A stretch of 64,000 nucleotides of DNA from Rhizobium vallis (GTDB lineage: Bacteria > Pseudomonadota > Alphaproteobacteria > Rhizobiales > Rhizobiaceae). A program made the position numbers and the translations under genes. Position 1 is the stretch's first letter. Each line of letters opens with the position of its first letter. Positions 52,231 to 60,446 of the stretch are shown here, piece by piece. The stretch spans positions 1 to 64,000 of the forward strand of contig NZ_ML133697.1 of NCBI RefSeq assembly GCF_003985155.1, in the 5' to 3' direction. The notes under the pieces are model-generated. The model was not told where the DNA came from. It made no database searches and was given only the letters and a program-made list of their open reading frames with translations.

Positions 52231-52407
52231 CACTTTGCCACCTCCTGCGTGGCTTTTTGTCATTTCAGGTTGCGAGGGAGGCTCATGCATTGACGATTAC
52301 CTCAGATTCGCCAGCCCGGCAAAGCTCTGAGGAAAGAAAACGTTCAGCCGCTGTTTGGCGCAAGGACTGAACGGGGAGTGGAGAATAAATCAAGTGAGGT
52401 GGAACAG

Positions 52408-53745
52408 ATGAAAAGAAGCTTGAAATCGATCAACATACTGTCAACACGGCAATTGAAAGCAGCCGTCGCGCTTGCTGGCGCGGCGCTTGTCAGCTTCAGC
52501 CTTTCAGCGGCTGCGCGCGCTGACGATCTGGCTGTCTGGGATGACCAGACCTATGAAGGTCAGAGCGCGGTTATCGAGCAGCTGAACAAGGAGTTCGAAG
52601 CTGCGCACCCCGGCGTCACGATCAAACGCACCGCCCGAACCTTCGATGACATGAAGCTGACGCTGAAGCTTGCGGTTTCGGCAGGCGACGGCCCGGTGAT
52701 CACGAAAGTGAACCAGGGCGCCGGCGACATGGGCGCGATGGTCAAGGAAGGACTGCTCCTGCCGGTTGACGAGTACATCAAGAAGTTTGCCTGGGACAAG
52801 CGTCAGTCGGATTCCGTACTTGCGCGAGATCGTTGGGACGGGCCAAAATTCGGGGTCGGCAAGACCTACGGCATATCGGGCCTCGCCGAGATCGTCGGCC
52901 TCTACTACAACAAGAAGATCCTCGACGACGCTGGGGTAGCGCTGCCGAAGACCTTCGAGGAGCTTTTGGCCGATCTCGACAAGCTGAAGGAAAAAGGCGT
53001 TGCGCCCTTCATGATGGGCTCGGCAAAGCAGCATCTGGCCCTGCACATGATCGGCGCGATCGATCAGGCACATATCGACGCGGGCAATCGCGCCGAACTT
53101 GACGATCTGATTTACGGCAGAGGCGGCTCCTGGAACACCAAGGGGAACATCGAATCCGCCAAGCTCGTGCAGCAATGGGCACAGGGCGGCTATTTTTTCC
53201 CCGGTTTCGAAGGCATCTCGGGTGACGACGCCGTGCAGCTTTTCATCTCGGGGCAGGGCGCGTTCCTGATCTCCGGGACCTGGTATTTCGGCGACATGCA
53301 ACATAATCCGGATATCGGCTTCATGGCCATTCCCGCACCGAAAGGCGTTTCCAAACCCTTGAGTGTCGGTGGCGTGGATCTGGCCTGGGCGACAACGAGC
53401 CTTGCCAAAACCAAGGCAACCCAGGACCTGGCCGGTGAATATATCGACTATATGGTTTCGGAAAAGGCTGCTGAAACCTGGGCCGCTGCCGGCTATCTTC
53501 CGGCAACATCGCTGGCAGCGGACGCAAAGCCAAAGCTGACGCCGCTGCTCAGCTCCGGCATCGAAATGTGGAAGACGCTCAACGCGAACGACGCGCTCGG
53601 CCACTACCCCGATTGGTCCAGCCCGACGATGCTGAAGACGATCGACGACAACACGCCGCTGCTTCTGTCCGGCAAGATCACGCCCGAAGCCTTTGTCGAC
53701 GCGATGGACAAGGATTATCAGGCGTACCTGAAGGGTCAGAAATAA
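52408..53745 (+). CDS. ABC-transporter sugar-binding protein
   Basis: This 445-residue protein is an extracellular solute-binding protein of the UgpB/MalE type (family 1), with a signal peptide ending near AAARA-DDL. Family features include EGQSAVIEQLNKEFEAAHPG, GVGKTYGISGLAEIVGLYYN and AFLISGTWYFGDMQ. It should deliver a mono- or oligosaccharide to the two permeases encoded next. ATG at 52408 has GAGGTGG upstream. A ten-bp stem-loop follows the stop. Confidence 0.9.
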   Translation: MKRSLKSINILSTRQLKAAVALAGAALVSFSLSAAARADDLAVWDDQTYEGQSAVIEQLNKEFEAAHPGVTIKRTARTFDDMKLTLKLAVSAGDGPVITKVNQGAGDMGAMVKEGLLLPVDEYIKKFAWDKRQSDSVLARDRWDGPKFGVGKTYGISGLAEIVGLYYNKKILDDAGVALPKTFEELLADLDKLKEKGVAPFMMGSAKQHLALHMIGAIDQAHIDAGNRAELDDLIYGRGGSWNTKGNIESAKLVQQWAQGGYFFPGFEGISGDDAVQLFISGQGAFLISGTWYFGDMQHNPDIGFMAIPAPKGVSKPLSVGGVDLAWATTSLAKTKATQDLAGEYIDYMVSEKAAETWAAAGYLPATSLAADAKPKLTPLLSSGIEMWKTLNANDALGHYPDWSSPTMLKTIDDNTPLLLSGKITPEAFVDAMDKDYQAYLKGQK

Positions 53746-53752
53746 GTGACGC

Positions 53753-53791
53753 AGACGCAGGCCATGGCCCTTCCGCGCTCCGCCTGCGTCT
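53753..53791 (+). promoter_or_regulatory. stem-loop between binding-protein and permease genes
   Basis: AGACGCAGGC pairs perfectly with GCCTGCGTCT across a 19-base loop, just after the binding-protein stop. There is no T-run. Such hairpins often stabilise the upstream message, so the binding protein is made in excess over the permeases. Confidence 0.55.
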
Positions 53792-53873
53792 CGTCGATCT
53801 CAGTTAAAAAATTAGCGCCGCGATCTCAGGCTTGCGGCGCAAAGACGATAGCTTTGGCTTCATGGAGTACCGG

Positions 53874-54761
53874 ATGAAGCGCTCCCCACTTGATGGCTCC
53901 GACCATACCAGTTGGATCTATTTATTTCCTGGATTGCTGCTCTACGCGGCTTTTGTCTTCGGGCCGATTGTCGCGGCTTTGGGATTAAGCCTGACCAGCT
54001 GGGACGGCCTCACTGTGCCCAAGTGGGTTGGCCTCGGCAATTACGTCGATCTCTTTTCCGATGATCGCTTTTATATTGCCTTGCGCAACAATGCCGAACT
54101 TATGATTTTCTATTGTGTGCTGCCGCTCACGCTCGGCATAGGCCTTGCTGCGTGCGTCTGGAATCTGAAGCAGCGCGAACAGCTTGCCCTGCGGACGTTC
54201 CTGTTCCTGCCTTATATTATGCCGACGGCGGTGTTGGGCATCATCTGGGCGTGGCTCTACAATCCTGCATTTGGCCCATTCAATCAGTTTCTGAGAGCGG
54301 TGGGCTTGGGTGCGTTCGCACTCCCATGGCTGGGAGATTTCGACTTCGTTCTTCCCGCGGTCGGGATCGTTGCGACCTGGTATTTCTTCGGTTTTTGCAT
54401 GGTCATCTTCCTGACCGGAATTCAGCGCATCGACCCATCGCTTTTCGATGCTGCCAAGGTCGACGGCGCTTCGGCGCGAAAGACCTTTTTCTGGATAACG
54501 CTGCCGCTTCTGATGCCTGAGATAAGGGTGGTTCTGCTCTTGACGGTCATCGCGTCGATCAAAAGCTTCGACCTCATTTTCACGATGACCCGGGGTGGGC
54601 CCGCCAATGCGACGCTCGTGCCGAATATCTACATGTATCAGCTCGGCTTCGAACTCAATCGGTTCGGCGCCGCGGCGGCCATCGCCATTGTCGGCGCCCT
54701 CCTCACATTCGCAATCAACTATGCAATTCACCGGTTGGTGGGCTCGCAGAATAAAGGATAG
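53874..54761 (+). CDS. ABC-transporter permease (MalF/UgpA type)
   Basis: This 295-residue protein has six transmembrane helices and the EAA loop VDGASARKTFFWITLPLLMPE (conserved Gly in VDGAS and the downstream LP), which contacts the ATPase. Family 1 sugar permeases (COG1175) look like this. ATG at 53874 (MKRSPLDG) has GGAG six bases upstream and is preferred over ATG at 53862. It pairs with the next permease five bases downstream. Confidence 0.9.
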   Translation: MKRSPLDGSDHTSWIYLFPGLLLYAAFVFGPIVAALGLSLTSWDGLTVPKWVGLGNYVDLFSDDRFYIALRNNAELMIFYCVLPLTLGIGLAACVWNLKQREQLALRTFLFLPYIMPTAVLGIIWAWLYNPAFGPFNQFLRAVGLGAFALPWLGDFDFVLPAVGIVATWYFFGFCMVIFLTGIQRIDPSLFDAAKVDGASARKTFFWITLPLLMPEIRVVLLLTVIASIKSFDLIFTMTRGGPANATLVPNIYMYQLGFELNRFGAAAAIAIVGALLTFAINYAIHRLVGSQNKG

Positions 54762-54766
54762 GCTTG

Positions 54767-55600
54767 ATGAGCCGTTCGTCTAACATCCCCGCCGCAGCGC
54801 TATCGTTTCGCATTATCCTTTGGCTTCTCGCTTTCGTAACGATCACACCGTTCCTGCTTCTGCTTCTGACGTCGATAAAGAGCAAGGCAGACGTCCTGAA
54901 GGGTGCGTTCGCGTTACCCGCATATCCGCATTTCGAAAATTACGTCGATGCCTGGAACGCCGGGCATTTCAATATCTACTTCTGGAATTCGATCATCGTT
55001 GTCATACCAGTCGTTGCGGCAAGCGTCTTTCTGGGCCTGCTGACGGGCTTTGCCTTCGCCTATCTGTCATTCCCGCTCCGCCGCACGCTGTTTGGCATCC
55101 TGACAATCGGCATGATGGTGCCGGCCGAAGCCTTCATCATCCCGCTTTATTATGAGATGCGGTATCTCGGCTTGATCAATACCTATGCCGCCGTGATCGT
55201 GCCGCAGATTGCGATGTCGATACCATTCTCGACAATCTTCCTCGCCAGCGCGATGCAGCAATTGCCGGAAGAAATTCTCGAAGCGGCGGTTCTGGATGGT
55301 GCCGGGCGCTTCCATATTCTGCGCAAGATCGTCATCCCACTCATGGTGCCGGCGATGTCGACGCTGGCGCTGTTCTTGTTCATATGGACCTGGAACGAGT
55401 TTCTCATTCCCTTCATTCTGGTCAACGACGACGCCTATCGGACGCTGCCCCTCGGCATGCTGTTTTTCCAGGGGCGTTACACCGTCAATACGCCTGTTCT
55501 GACTGCCGGCGCGGTGATTGTCATTGCCCCGCTCATCCTGACATATCTCGTTTTCCAGCGACGGTTCATTGCCGGTCTGACGGCAGGAGCGACGAAGTAG
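54767..55600 (+). CDS. ABC-transporter permease (MalG/UgpE type)
   Basis: This 277-residue protein with six helices belongs to COG0395. The EAA loop is EILEAAVLDGAGRFHILRKI with VIPLMVPA after it. With the preceding permease and the binding protein it makes an importer core. No ATP-binding subunit is encoded in the window, so the importer must borrow one (an MsmK/UgpC-type shared ATPase) or its gene lies elsewhere. Confidence 0.9.
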   Translation: MSRSSNIPAAALSFRIILWLLAFVTITPFLLLLLTSIKSKADVLKGAFALPAYPHFENYVDAWNAGHFNIYFWNSIIVVIPVVAASVFLGLLTGFAFAYLSFPLRRTLFGILTIGMMVPAEAFIIPLYYEMRYLGLINTYAAVIVPQIAMSIPFSTIFLASAMQQLPEEILEAAVLDGAGRFHILRKIVIPLMVPAMSTLALFLFIWTWNEFLIPFILVNDDAYRTLPLGMLFFQGRYTVNTPVLTAGAVIVIAPLILTYLVFQRRFIAGLTAGATK

Positions 55601-55648
55601 ACAGCCGCGCCATCACAGCGTTGCACGTCCTTTCAGACGCGCAAGACC

Positions 55649-56893
55649 TTACACCGTTGTCTTGGGATTTCGGCCGCGCTTGTGGCGCGTTTCCAGCGCC
55701 GCGCAGCCCCAGACCGTGCCGAGCAGCAGGTAGACATGGCGCCAGTGGTCGATGTCGATGACGTTGCCGATCGACGCGTGGCCGAGAACGGAGATCCAGG
55801 CGATCATCAGGAAGGGTTGCCAGGGCCGATCGAGCAGCAGGTTGCGGAAGCCGATCGTAAGCGTCCAGAGCAGCATCCCGACATAGCTGACGAAGCCGAT
55901 CCAGCCGTAGGTGGTGAGCGATTTCAGCCAGATATTGTGCTCGTCCTCGGGAAACATCGTGCCGAACACCAGCGGCCCGATGCCGAACGGACGCTCCATC
56001 ATCATCGTGAAGCCTATCCGGTGGCGCTCGAAGCGGCCAAGATGCTCGCCATCATATTGCTGAACCAGCTGAGCGCGCGCTGAAAACAACTGGCTGACCT
56101 TGGGGATCTGCAGCGCCACCAGCAGCGAGGCGACCAGCATGATGATCGCCGCCAGCGACAGGATCAGGACTCTCAAGCGGAAGGCGCCGCTGCGCTCTTT
56201 CAGCAGCATGATGAAGATCAGCAGCACGACGCCGAGGGCGAAGAGCCCCCAGGCGGCGCGGGAGAAGGAGAGGAAGATGCCGAGCGCGAGCACGAGCAGC
56301 GCGGCGGCCTTCAACGGCGCTTTCTTCAGGTCACCGACGAGAATACCGTGGACGAGATAGAGCGAGGGCGGCACCAGAAAGGGGCCGAAGACGTTCGGAT
56401 CCTGGAAGGCGCCCTTGGCGCGATCATAGAGCGTAAAGACTTCCGAGCCCGGAAAGGCGTGGAAATAGCCGAGTACACCGAGCGTTGAGGTGACGACGGC
56501 GGCAAAGGTCCAGGCGTTGAACATCAGCGGCAGCCGCTTGTGGCTGTCCTCGATGATCGCCGCATAAAAGACCGCCGTCAGCGCCAGAAAGGTTGAGACA
56601 GCGATATACATCGGTCCCGTCGCCAGATCCTTCATCTGTGTCAGCGACAGCATGCCGCCGATATTAAAGGTGAGGAGCAGGGCAAGCAACGGCGCCACGC
56701 CACGCGAAATCTTGAGGCCGAGGATGAACCACAGGCCGACCAGCCCTGCCATCCAGAGTTCATAAGGCGCCGGCTCGTCGATGACGAAGCCGGAAAGAAA
56801 GACGCCGAATGCAACGAAGGCCGAGCCGATCAGGCGCAGCGTCATCCGCTGCGGTTGGGCGACACGGGGATATGTCGCCTCGATCGCGCTCAA
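55649..56893 (-). CDS. O-antigen ligase/Wzy-type polymerase
   Basis: This 414-residue membrane protein has about 11 transmembrane helices and the Wzy_C/O-antigen ligase pattern: a long periplasmic loop with RFERHRIGFTMMMERPFGIGPL and PEDEHNIWLKSLTTYGWIG near its end. It should polymerise or ligate repeat units of the exopolysaccharide in the periplasm. The gene position corresponds to uppF of Agrobacterium. The start is uncertain: TTG at 56893 overlaps the upstream stop, ATG at 56845 and GTG at 56956 are alternatives. Confidence 0.85.
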   Translation of the reverse strand: MSAIEATYPRVAQPQRMTLRLIGSAFVAFGVFLSGFVIDEPAPYELWMAGLVGLWFILGLKISRGVAPLLALLLTFNIGGMLSLTQMKDLATGPMYIAVSTFLALTAVFYAAIIEDSHKRLPLMFNAWTFAAVVTSTLGVLGYFHAFPGSEVFTLYDRAKGAFQDPNVFGPFLVPPSLYLVHGILVGDLKKAPLKAAALLVLALGIFLSFSRAAWGLFALGVVLLIFIMLLKERSGAFRLRVLILSLAAIIMLVASLLVALQIPKVSQLFSARAQLVQQYDGEHLGRFERHRIGFTMMMERPFGIGPLVFGTMFPEDEHNIWLKSLTTYGWIGFVSYVGMLLWTLTIGFRNLLLDRPWQPFLMIAWISVLGHASIGNVIDIDHWRHVYLLLGTVWGCAALETRHKRGRNPKTTV

Positions 56894-58452
56894 TAGGCGT
56901 TTTCCGTGTTGAGCAGCCGGACCGGCGTCAGGAACAGGATCTTGAGATCGAACCACAGCGACCAGTTTTCGATGTAATAAAGGTCGTAGGCCGTGCGGAA
57001 CTTGATCTTCTCGTCATTGTCGACCTCGCCGCGCCAGCCGTTGATCTGCGCCCAGCCGGTGACGCCGGGCTTGACGCGGTGACGGGCGAAATAACCCTCG
57101 ACGACATCGCCGAAGGCGCGGTCGCGGGCCTGGGCGAGAACGGCATGCGGACGCGGGCCGACGAGCGAGAGATCGCCCCTCAGCACGTTGAAAAGCTGCG
57201 GCAGTTCATCGATCGAAGTCTTGCGGATGAAGCGGCCGACGCGGGTGACGCGCGGATCGCCCTTGGTCACCGCGGCCTTGCCTGTGGGGTCGCCCATGTT
57301 GGTGTACATCGAGCGGAACTTGAAGACGTTGATGACTTCGTTGTTGAAGCCATGGCGCTTCTGCATGAAGAAAACAGGACCTTCCGAGGTCGCCTTGATG
57401 GCAATCGCTGTCACCAGCATCAGCGGCCAGAGCAGCGCAAGCGCGATGAGCGCGAAGAAGATGTCGAAGCCGCGCTTGGCGACGGAATCCCAGTCGCGGA
57501 TCGGCTTCTTGAAAATATCGAGCATCGGCACCGTGCCGACATGCGAATAGGCGCGCGGCCGGAAACGCAGCCGGTTGGCATGCGCGGCAAGGCGGATATC
57601 GACCGGCAGAATCCAGAGCTTCTTCAAGAGATCGAAGATACGGGCCTCGGCCGAAAGCGGCAAAGCGATGATCAGCATGTCGATGCGCGTCAGCCGCACG
57701 AATTCGACAAGTTCGGCCACGGTGCCGAGCTTCGGATAACCGGCGACCATGATCGGCGAGCGATTCTCGCCGCGGTCGTCGAAGATGCCGCAAATGCGGA
57801 TGTCGTTGTCGGTCTGTTGTTCGAGGATGCGGATCAGGTCCTTGGCCGGCTCGCCGCCGCCGACGATGACGGCGCGCCGCTCCATGACCCCGTTGCGTGC
57901 CCAGTTGCGAATGCCGTAAGCGACGAGGAAACGCTCGGCCGCAAGGAAGAGTGCGCCTGCGACGAGCCAAGGGAAATAGGCATCGACCATCGCCCAGGTC
58001 GTCCCGTGGATCAGCGCGAGCAAGCCGGTGGTCAGGGCAAGCGCGATCGTCCAGGAGGCGAGGATGCGCGGAATCAGCCTGAGCTTGGCCCGAAGCGCAG
58101 GTATGGTGTAGGTGTCGGCAAGCTGCAGGCCGATGACGGTCAGGGCCGAGGCGATCGCCGCCATGCCTGCGCGCACCAACAGGGAATCGCTGCCGTCGCC
58201 GGGCCAGAAATAATGGACGATCAGGGCGATGGCGAAGAGCGCCAGGAATTCCAGTAGCCGCAATTGCCCGATGATGATCGCCGGCGAATAGGGTCCGTCG
58301 CGGAATTGTTCGGCGATCTGACGGGCATAGGGATTGATTTCTGTCGGCTCGGACGGTTTCTCCTGAGCCGCGTCGCCGCGCAATTCGATGTCGGAAACCT
58401 GCTTGCGCAGTGCTTCCATGTCGAATTGATCGCTTTTTTCCAGCTTGTTCAT
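56890..58452 (-). CDS. undecaprenyl-phosphate sugar phosphotransferase (WbaP/UppE type)
   Basis: This 520-residue protein has an N-terminal cytoplasmic tail, four membrane helices (about 63-180), a CoA-binding-like domain (about 190-310, ERRAVIVGGGEPAKDLIRIL) and a C-terminal bacterial sugar transferase domain. The latter contains KRGFDIFFALIALALLWPLM, FKFRSMYTN, RKTSIDELPQLFNVLRGDLSLVG (split SIDELPQL and DLSLVGPRP) and VKPGVTGWAQING. It attaches the first sugar-phosphate to the lipid carrier. It is close to UppE of the Agrobacterium unipolar polysaccharide. Confidence 0.93.
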   Translation of the reverse strand: MNKLEKSDQFDMEALRKQVSDIELRGDAAQEKPSEPTEINPYARQIAEQFRDGPYSPAIIIGQLRLLEFLALFAIALIVHYFWPGDGSDSLLVRAGMAAIASALTVIGLQLADTYTIPALRAKLRLIPRILASWTIALALTTGLLALIHGTTWAMVDAYFPWLVAGALFLAAERFLVAYGIRNWARNGVMERRAVIVGGGEPAKDLIRILEQQTDNDIRICGIFDDRGENRSPIMVAGYPKLGTVAELVEFVRLTRIDMLIIALPLSAEARIFDLLKKLWILPVDIRLAAHANRLRFRPRAYSHVGTVPMLDIFKKPIRDWDSVAKRGFDIFFALIALALLWPLMLVTAIAIKATSEGPVFFMQKRHGFNNEVINVFKFRSMYTNMGDPTGKAAVTKGDPRVTRVGRFIRKTSIDELPQLFNVLRGDLSLVGPRPHAVLAQARDRAFGDVVEGYFARHRVKPGVTGWAQINGWRGEVDNDEKIKFRTAYDLYYIENWSLWFDLKILFLTPVRLLNTENAY

Positions 58453-58507
58453 GGGGTTTTGTCGCTCGTTGTCACAAGCGAAGTAACAGAAAGCCCCTAA
58501 GAAACAT

Positions 58508-59677
58508 TTACGAGGCGATGGGCATTGCTTGGCCCGCAGCGGGGTCGACCAGCTCGTAATACAATTTCAGGACATCGCTTGCCATGACGCTCGCGGAAAA
58601 CACTGCCTTTACCGTTTCGGGCGGCGGCATCGTCTTGGCGTGCCAGCCGGGCGTGCTCAGCGTTTCCGCCATAACACGGGCGAGATCGTCTGAATTGCCG
58701 GGCTCCACAAGTGCCGCGCTGTCCTTGCCGAGCACCTCCGGGATGCCGCCGACGCGGCTGGCGATGATCGTCTTGCCGGCGCCGAGCCCTTCGAGCACGA
58801 TATAGGGCATGGCTTCGGCGCGCGAGGGAACGACGAGATTTTGCGCCATGGCGAAGGCTTCATGGATGCGCATCGCCGGCAGCATGCCGATGCGCTTGCC
58901 GAGGCCGCGCTCGACCATCATCTCACGGTAGCGATCGCGGTCAGGCCCGTCGCCGATCATCAGGGCCGAAAGCGGCCTGCCGAGCAGCCGCTCGGTCTTG
59001 GCGAAGGCATCGATAAACAGATCGGGACCCTTGAGGTCCCGCAGCATCCCGACATAGATGAAGTGCACCGCATCCGAACGAGTATGGATCGGTTCGAATT
59101 CACGGTCGCCGATGCCGTTATAGATCAGTCTCGTCTTCGTCCGCGGCCGACCGACCTTGCGCGCATAGGTGTCGCGCTCGTATTCGCAGATGAAGACTAG
59201 CGCATCGGTGAAATATTCCTGCAGCCGCTCCATCCTGAGGACGAACTGTCCACCGAGCGAAGAGCGCGAATAATGCAGGCTTCCGCCGTGCGCGGTATAG
59301 AGGCGGGCTACGCGATACCTGTTCACCCGCAACGCTGAGCCGGCAAGTCGCGCGAGCACGCCACCTTTGGCGCCGTGTCCGTGCAGCACATCCGGCCGCA
59401 AACTTTTGATTTTCTTGTATGTATCCCACATCGTCGCAATATCGGACGGACTGATCGAGCGCCGGATCGGGACGCGTGTCAGGCCGAGCGAGAGATAGGG
59501 TCTTATATCGTCGAACAGGCTGTCCTCATACTCGCCGCCGGTCGAGCTGTCGCAGAGAATGCCGATTTCATGACCGGCCTTGCTGTGCTCTTCGACGAGA
59601 TCACGGACGTGGCGGAAGATCCCGCCGACCGGCGACCTGAAGCAATGGAGGATGCGGAGCGGTTGCTGTTCTGTCAT
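58508..59677 (-). CDS. GT4-family glycosyltransferase
   Basis: This 389-residue GT-B enzyme begins RILHCFRSPVGGIFRHVRDL. The nucleotide-sugar-binding region has GDGPDRDRYREMMVERGL and EAMPYIVLEGLGAGKTIIAS, the second Glu being the usual E-x7-E pair partner. It adds a sugar to the lipid-linked repeat unit at the cytoplasmic face. It is three bases downstream of the Wza gene, so they are co-transcribed. The position matches uppD of the upp cluster. Confidence 0.92.
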   Translation of the reverse strand: MTEQQPLRILHCFRSPVGGIFRHVRDLVEEHSKAGHEIGILCDSSTGGEYEDSLFDDIRPYLSLGLTRVPIRRSISPSDIATMWDTYKKIKSLRPDVLHGHGAKGGVLARLAGSALRVNRYRVARLYTAHGGSLHYSRSSLGGQFVLRMERLQEYFTDALVFICEYERDTYARKVGRPRTKTRLIYNGIGDREFEPIHTRSDAVHFIYVGMLRDLKGPDLFIDAFAKTERLLGRPLSALMIGDGPDRDRYREMMVERGLGKRIGMLPAMRIHEAFAMAQNLVVPSRAEAMPYIVLEGLGAGKTIIASRVGGIPEVLGKDSAALVEPGNSDDLARVMAETLSTPGWHAKTMPPPETVKAVFSASVMASDVLKLYYELVDPAAGQAMPIAS

Positions 59678-59680
59678 CGC

Positions 59681-60256
59681 TCAGAAGAGCCGTTCGCGAA
59701 CGTAGATCGTATCGCCTGCGATGATCGGCCCCGATATGTTGATGCGGCCGGTCAGAACCTGTCCGTTGATCTTGCGGGTGACGTCGACCATGCTCTGGTT
59801 GGCGCGGCTGGTGAAGCCGCCTGCAACCGCGATGGCGTTCTGTACCGTCATACCGGGAACATAGGCATACTGGCCGGGCTGGCCGACTTCGCCCATGATG
59901 AAGATCGAACGGTAGCGATCGACATCGATGGTGACGTCGGGATCGCGAAGATAGCCTTGCTGCAGTTTCTGGGCGATCTGGCCCGAGAGTTGCTGCAGGG
60001 TTCGGCCGCGGGCAGGGACCTGGCCGATGAGGGGAAAGGCGATATAGCCGGCCTGGTCCACCGTGTAGGTGTTCGTCAGGCTCTGCTGGTCGAAGACGGT
60101 GATGCGCAGCCGATCGCCGCTGTCGAGCGCGTAGGGCTGGATGGTCGCCTCGTTGAAGGCCTTCGGAGCCGGCTTGTACGTCGTGCAGCCGCCCAATGCT
60201 GCCGTCATGGCTGCAAGGCTCAGGGCCAATAGGATTTTGGGCCGGGCGAGGGACAT
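59681..60256 (-). CDS. Wza-type polysaccharide export lipoprotein
   Basis: This 191-residue protein has lipobox LGGC (Cys near 24) and a Poly_export domain (about 40-120: YALDSGDRLRITVFDQQSLT, ..IAFPLIGQVPARGRT..). One SLBB-like domain follows (about 113-175, FIMGEVGQPGQYAYVPGMTV). It lacks the amphipathic C-terminal helix region of enteric Wza and has only one SLBB domain, as in short rhizobial exporters. It forms the outer-membrane passage for the polymer. It is divergent from the Wzc-like gene. Confidence 0.93.
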   Translation of the reverse strand: MSLARPKILLALSLAAMTAALGGCTTYKPAPKAFNEATIQPYALDSGDRLRITVFDQQSLTNTYTVDQAGYIAFPLIGQVPARGRTLQQLSGQIAQKLQQGYLRDPDVTIDVDRYRSIFIMGEVGQPGQYAYVPGMTVQNAIAVAGGFTSRANQSMVDVTRKINGQVLTGRINISGPIIAGDTIYVRERLF

Positions 60257-60446
60257 CCGTTTGTGCTCACAGAAAATGAACTCGGTGAAGCCGTTATCGA
60301 TCCGTTAGGGTTAATGCCCGGTAAAGGACTGACGTAATTTCCCGCGTTCCTTCCGAGATCGTCGCTCATTTCTTGGCGCAATACCATTAACCGTTGAGTT
60401 ACCATGGTCGTTTACGCTTGCGGCACCTTTGTTGTGGAGTAAGAGC
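60257..60446. promoter_or_regulatory. divergent promoter region of the polysaccharide locus
   Basis: These 190 bp must drive Wza-GT4-WbaP-Wzy to the left and the Wzc-like gene to the right. TTAACCGTTGAGTTACC near 60387 is TTAA-rich and resembles but does not match a full CtrA site (TTAA-N7-TTAA). No clear sigma-70 hexamers were found. Confidence 0.4.

Noticed and set aside
60385..60405. CtrA site upstream of the Wzc-like gene
   Set aside because: TTAACCGTTGAGTTAC has only one intact TTAA half; it does not meet TTAA-N7-TTAA.
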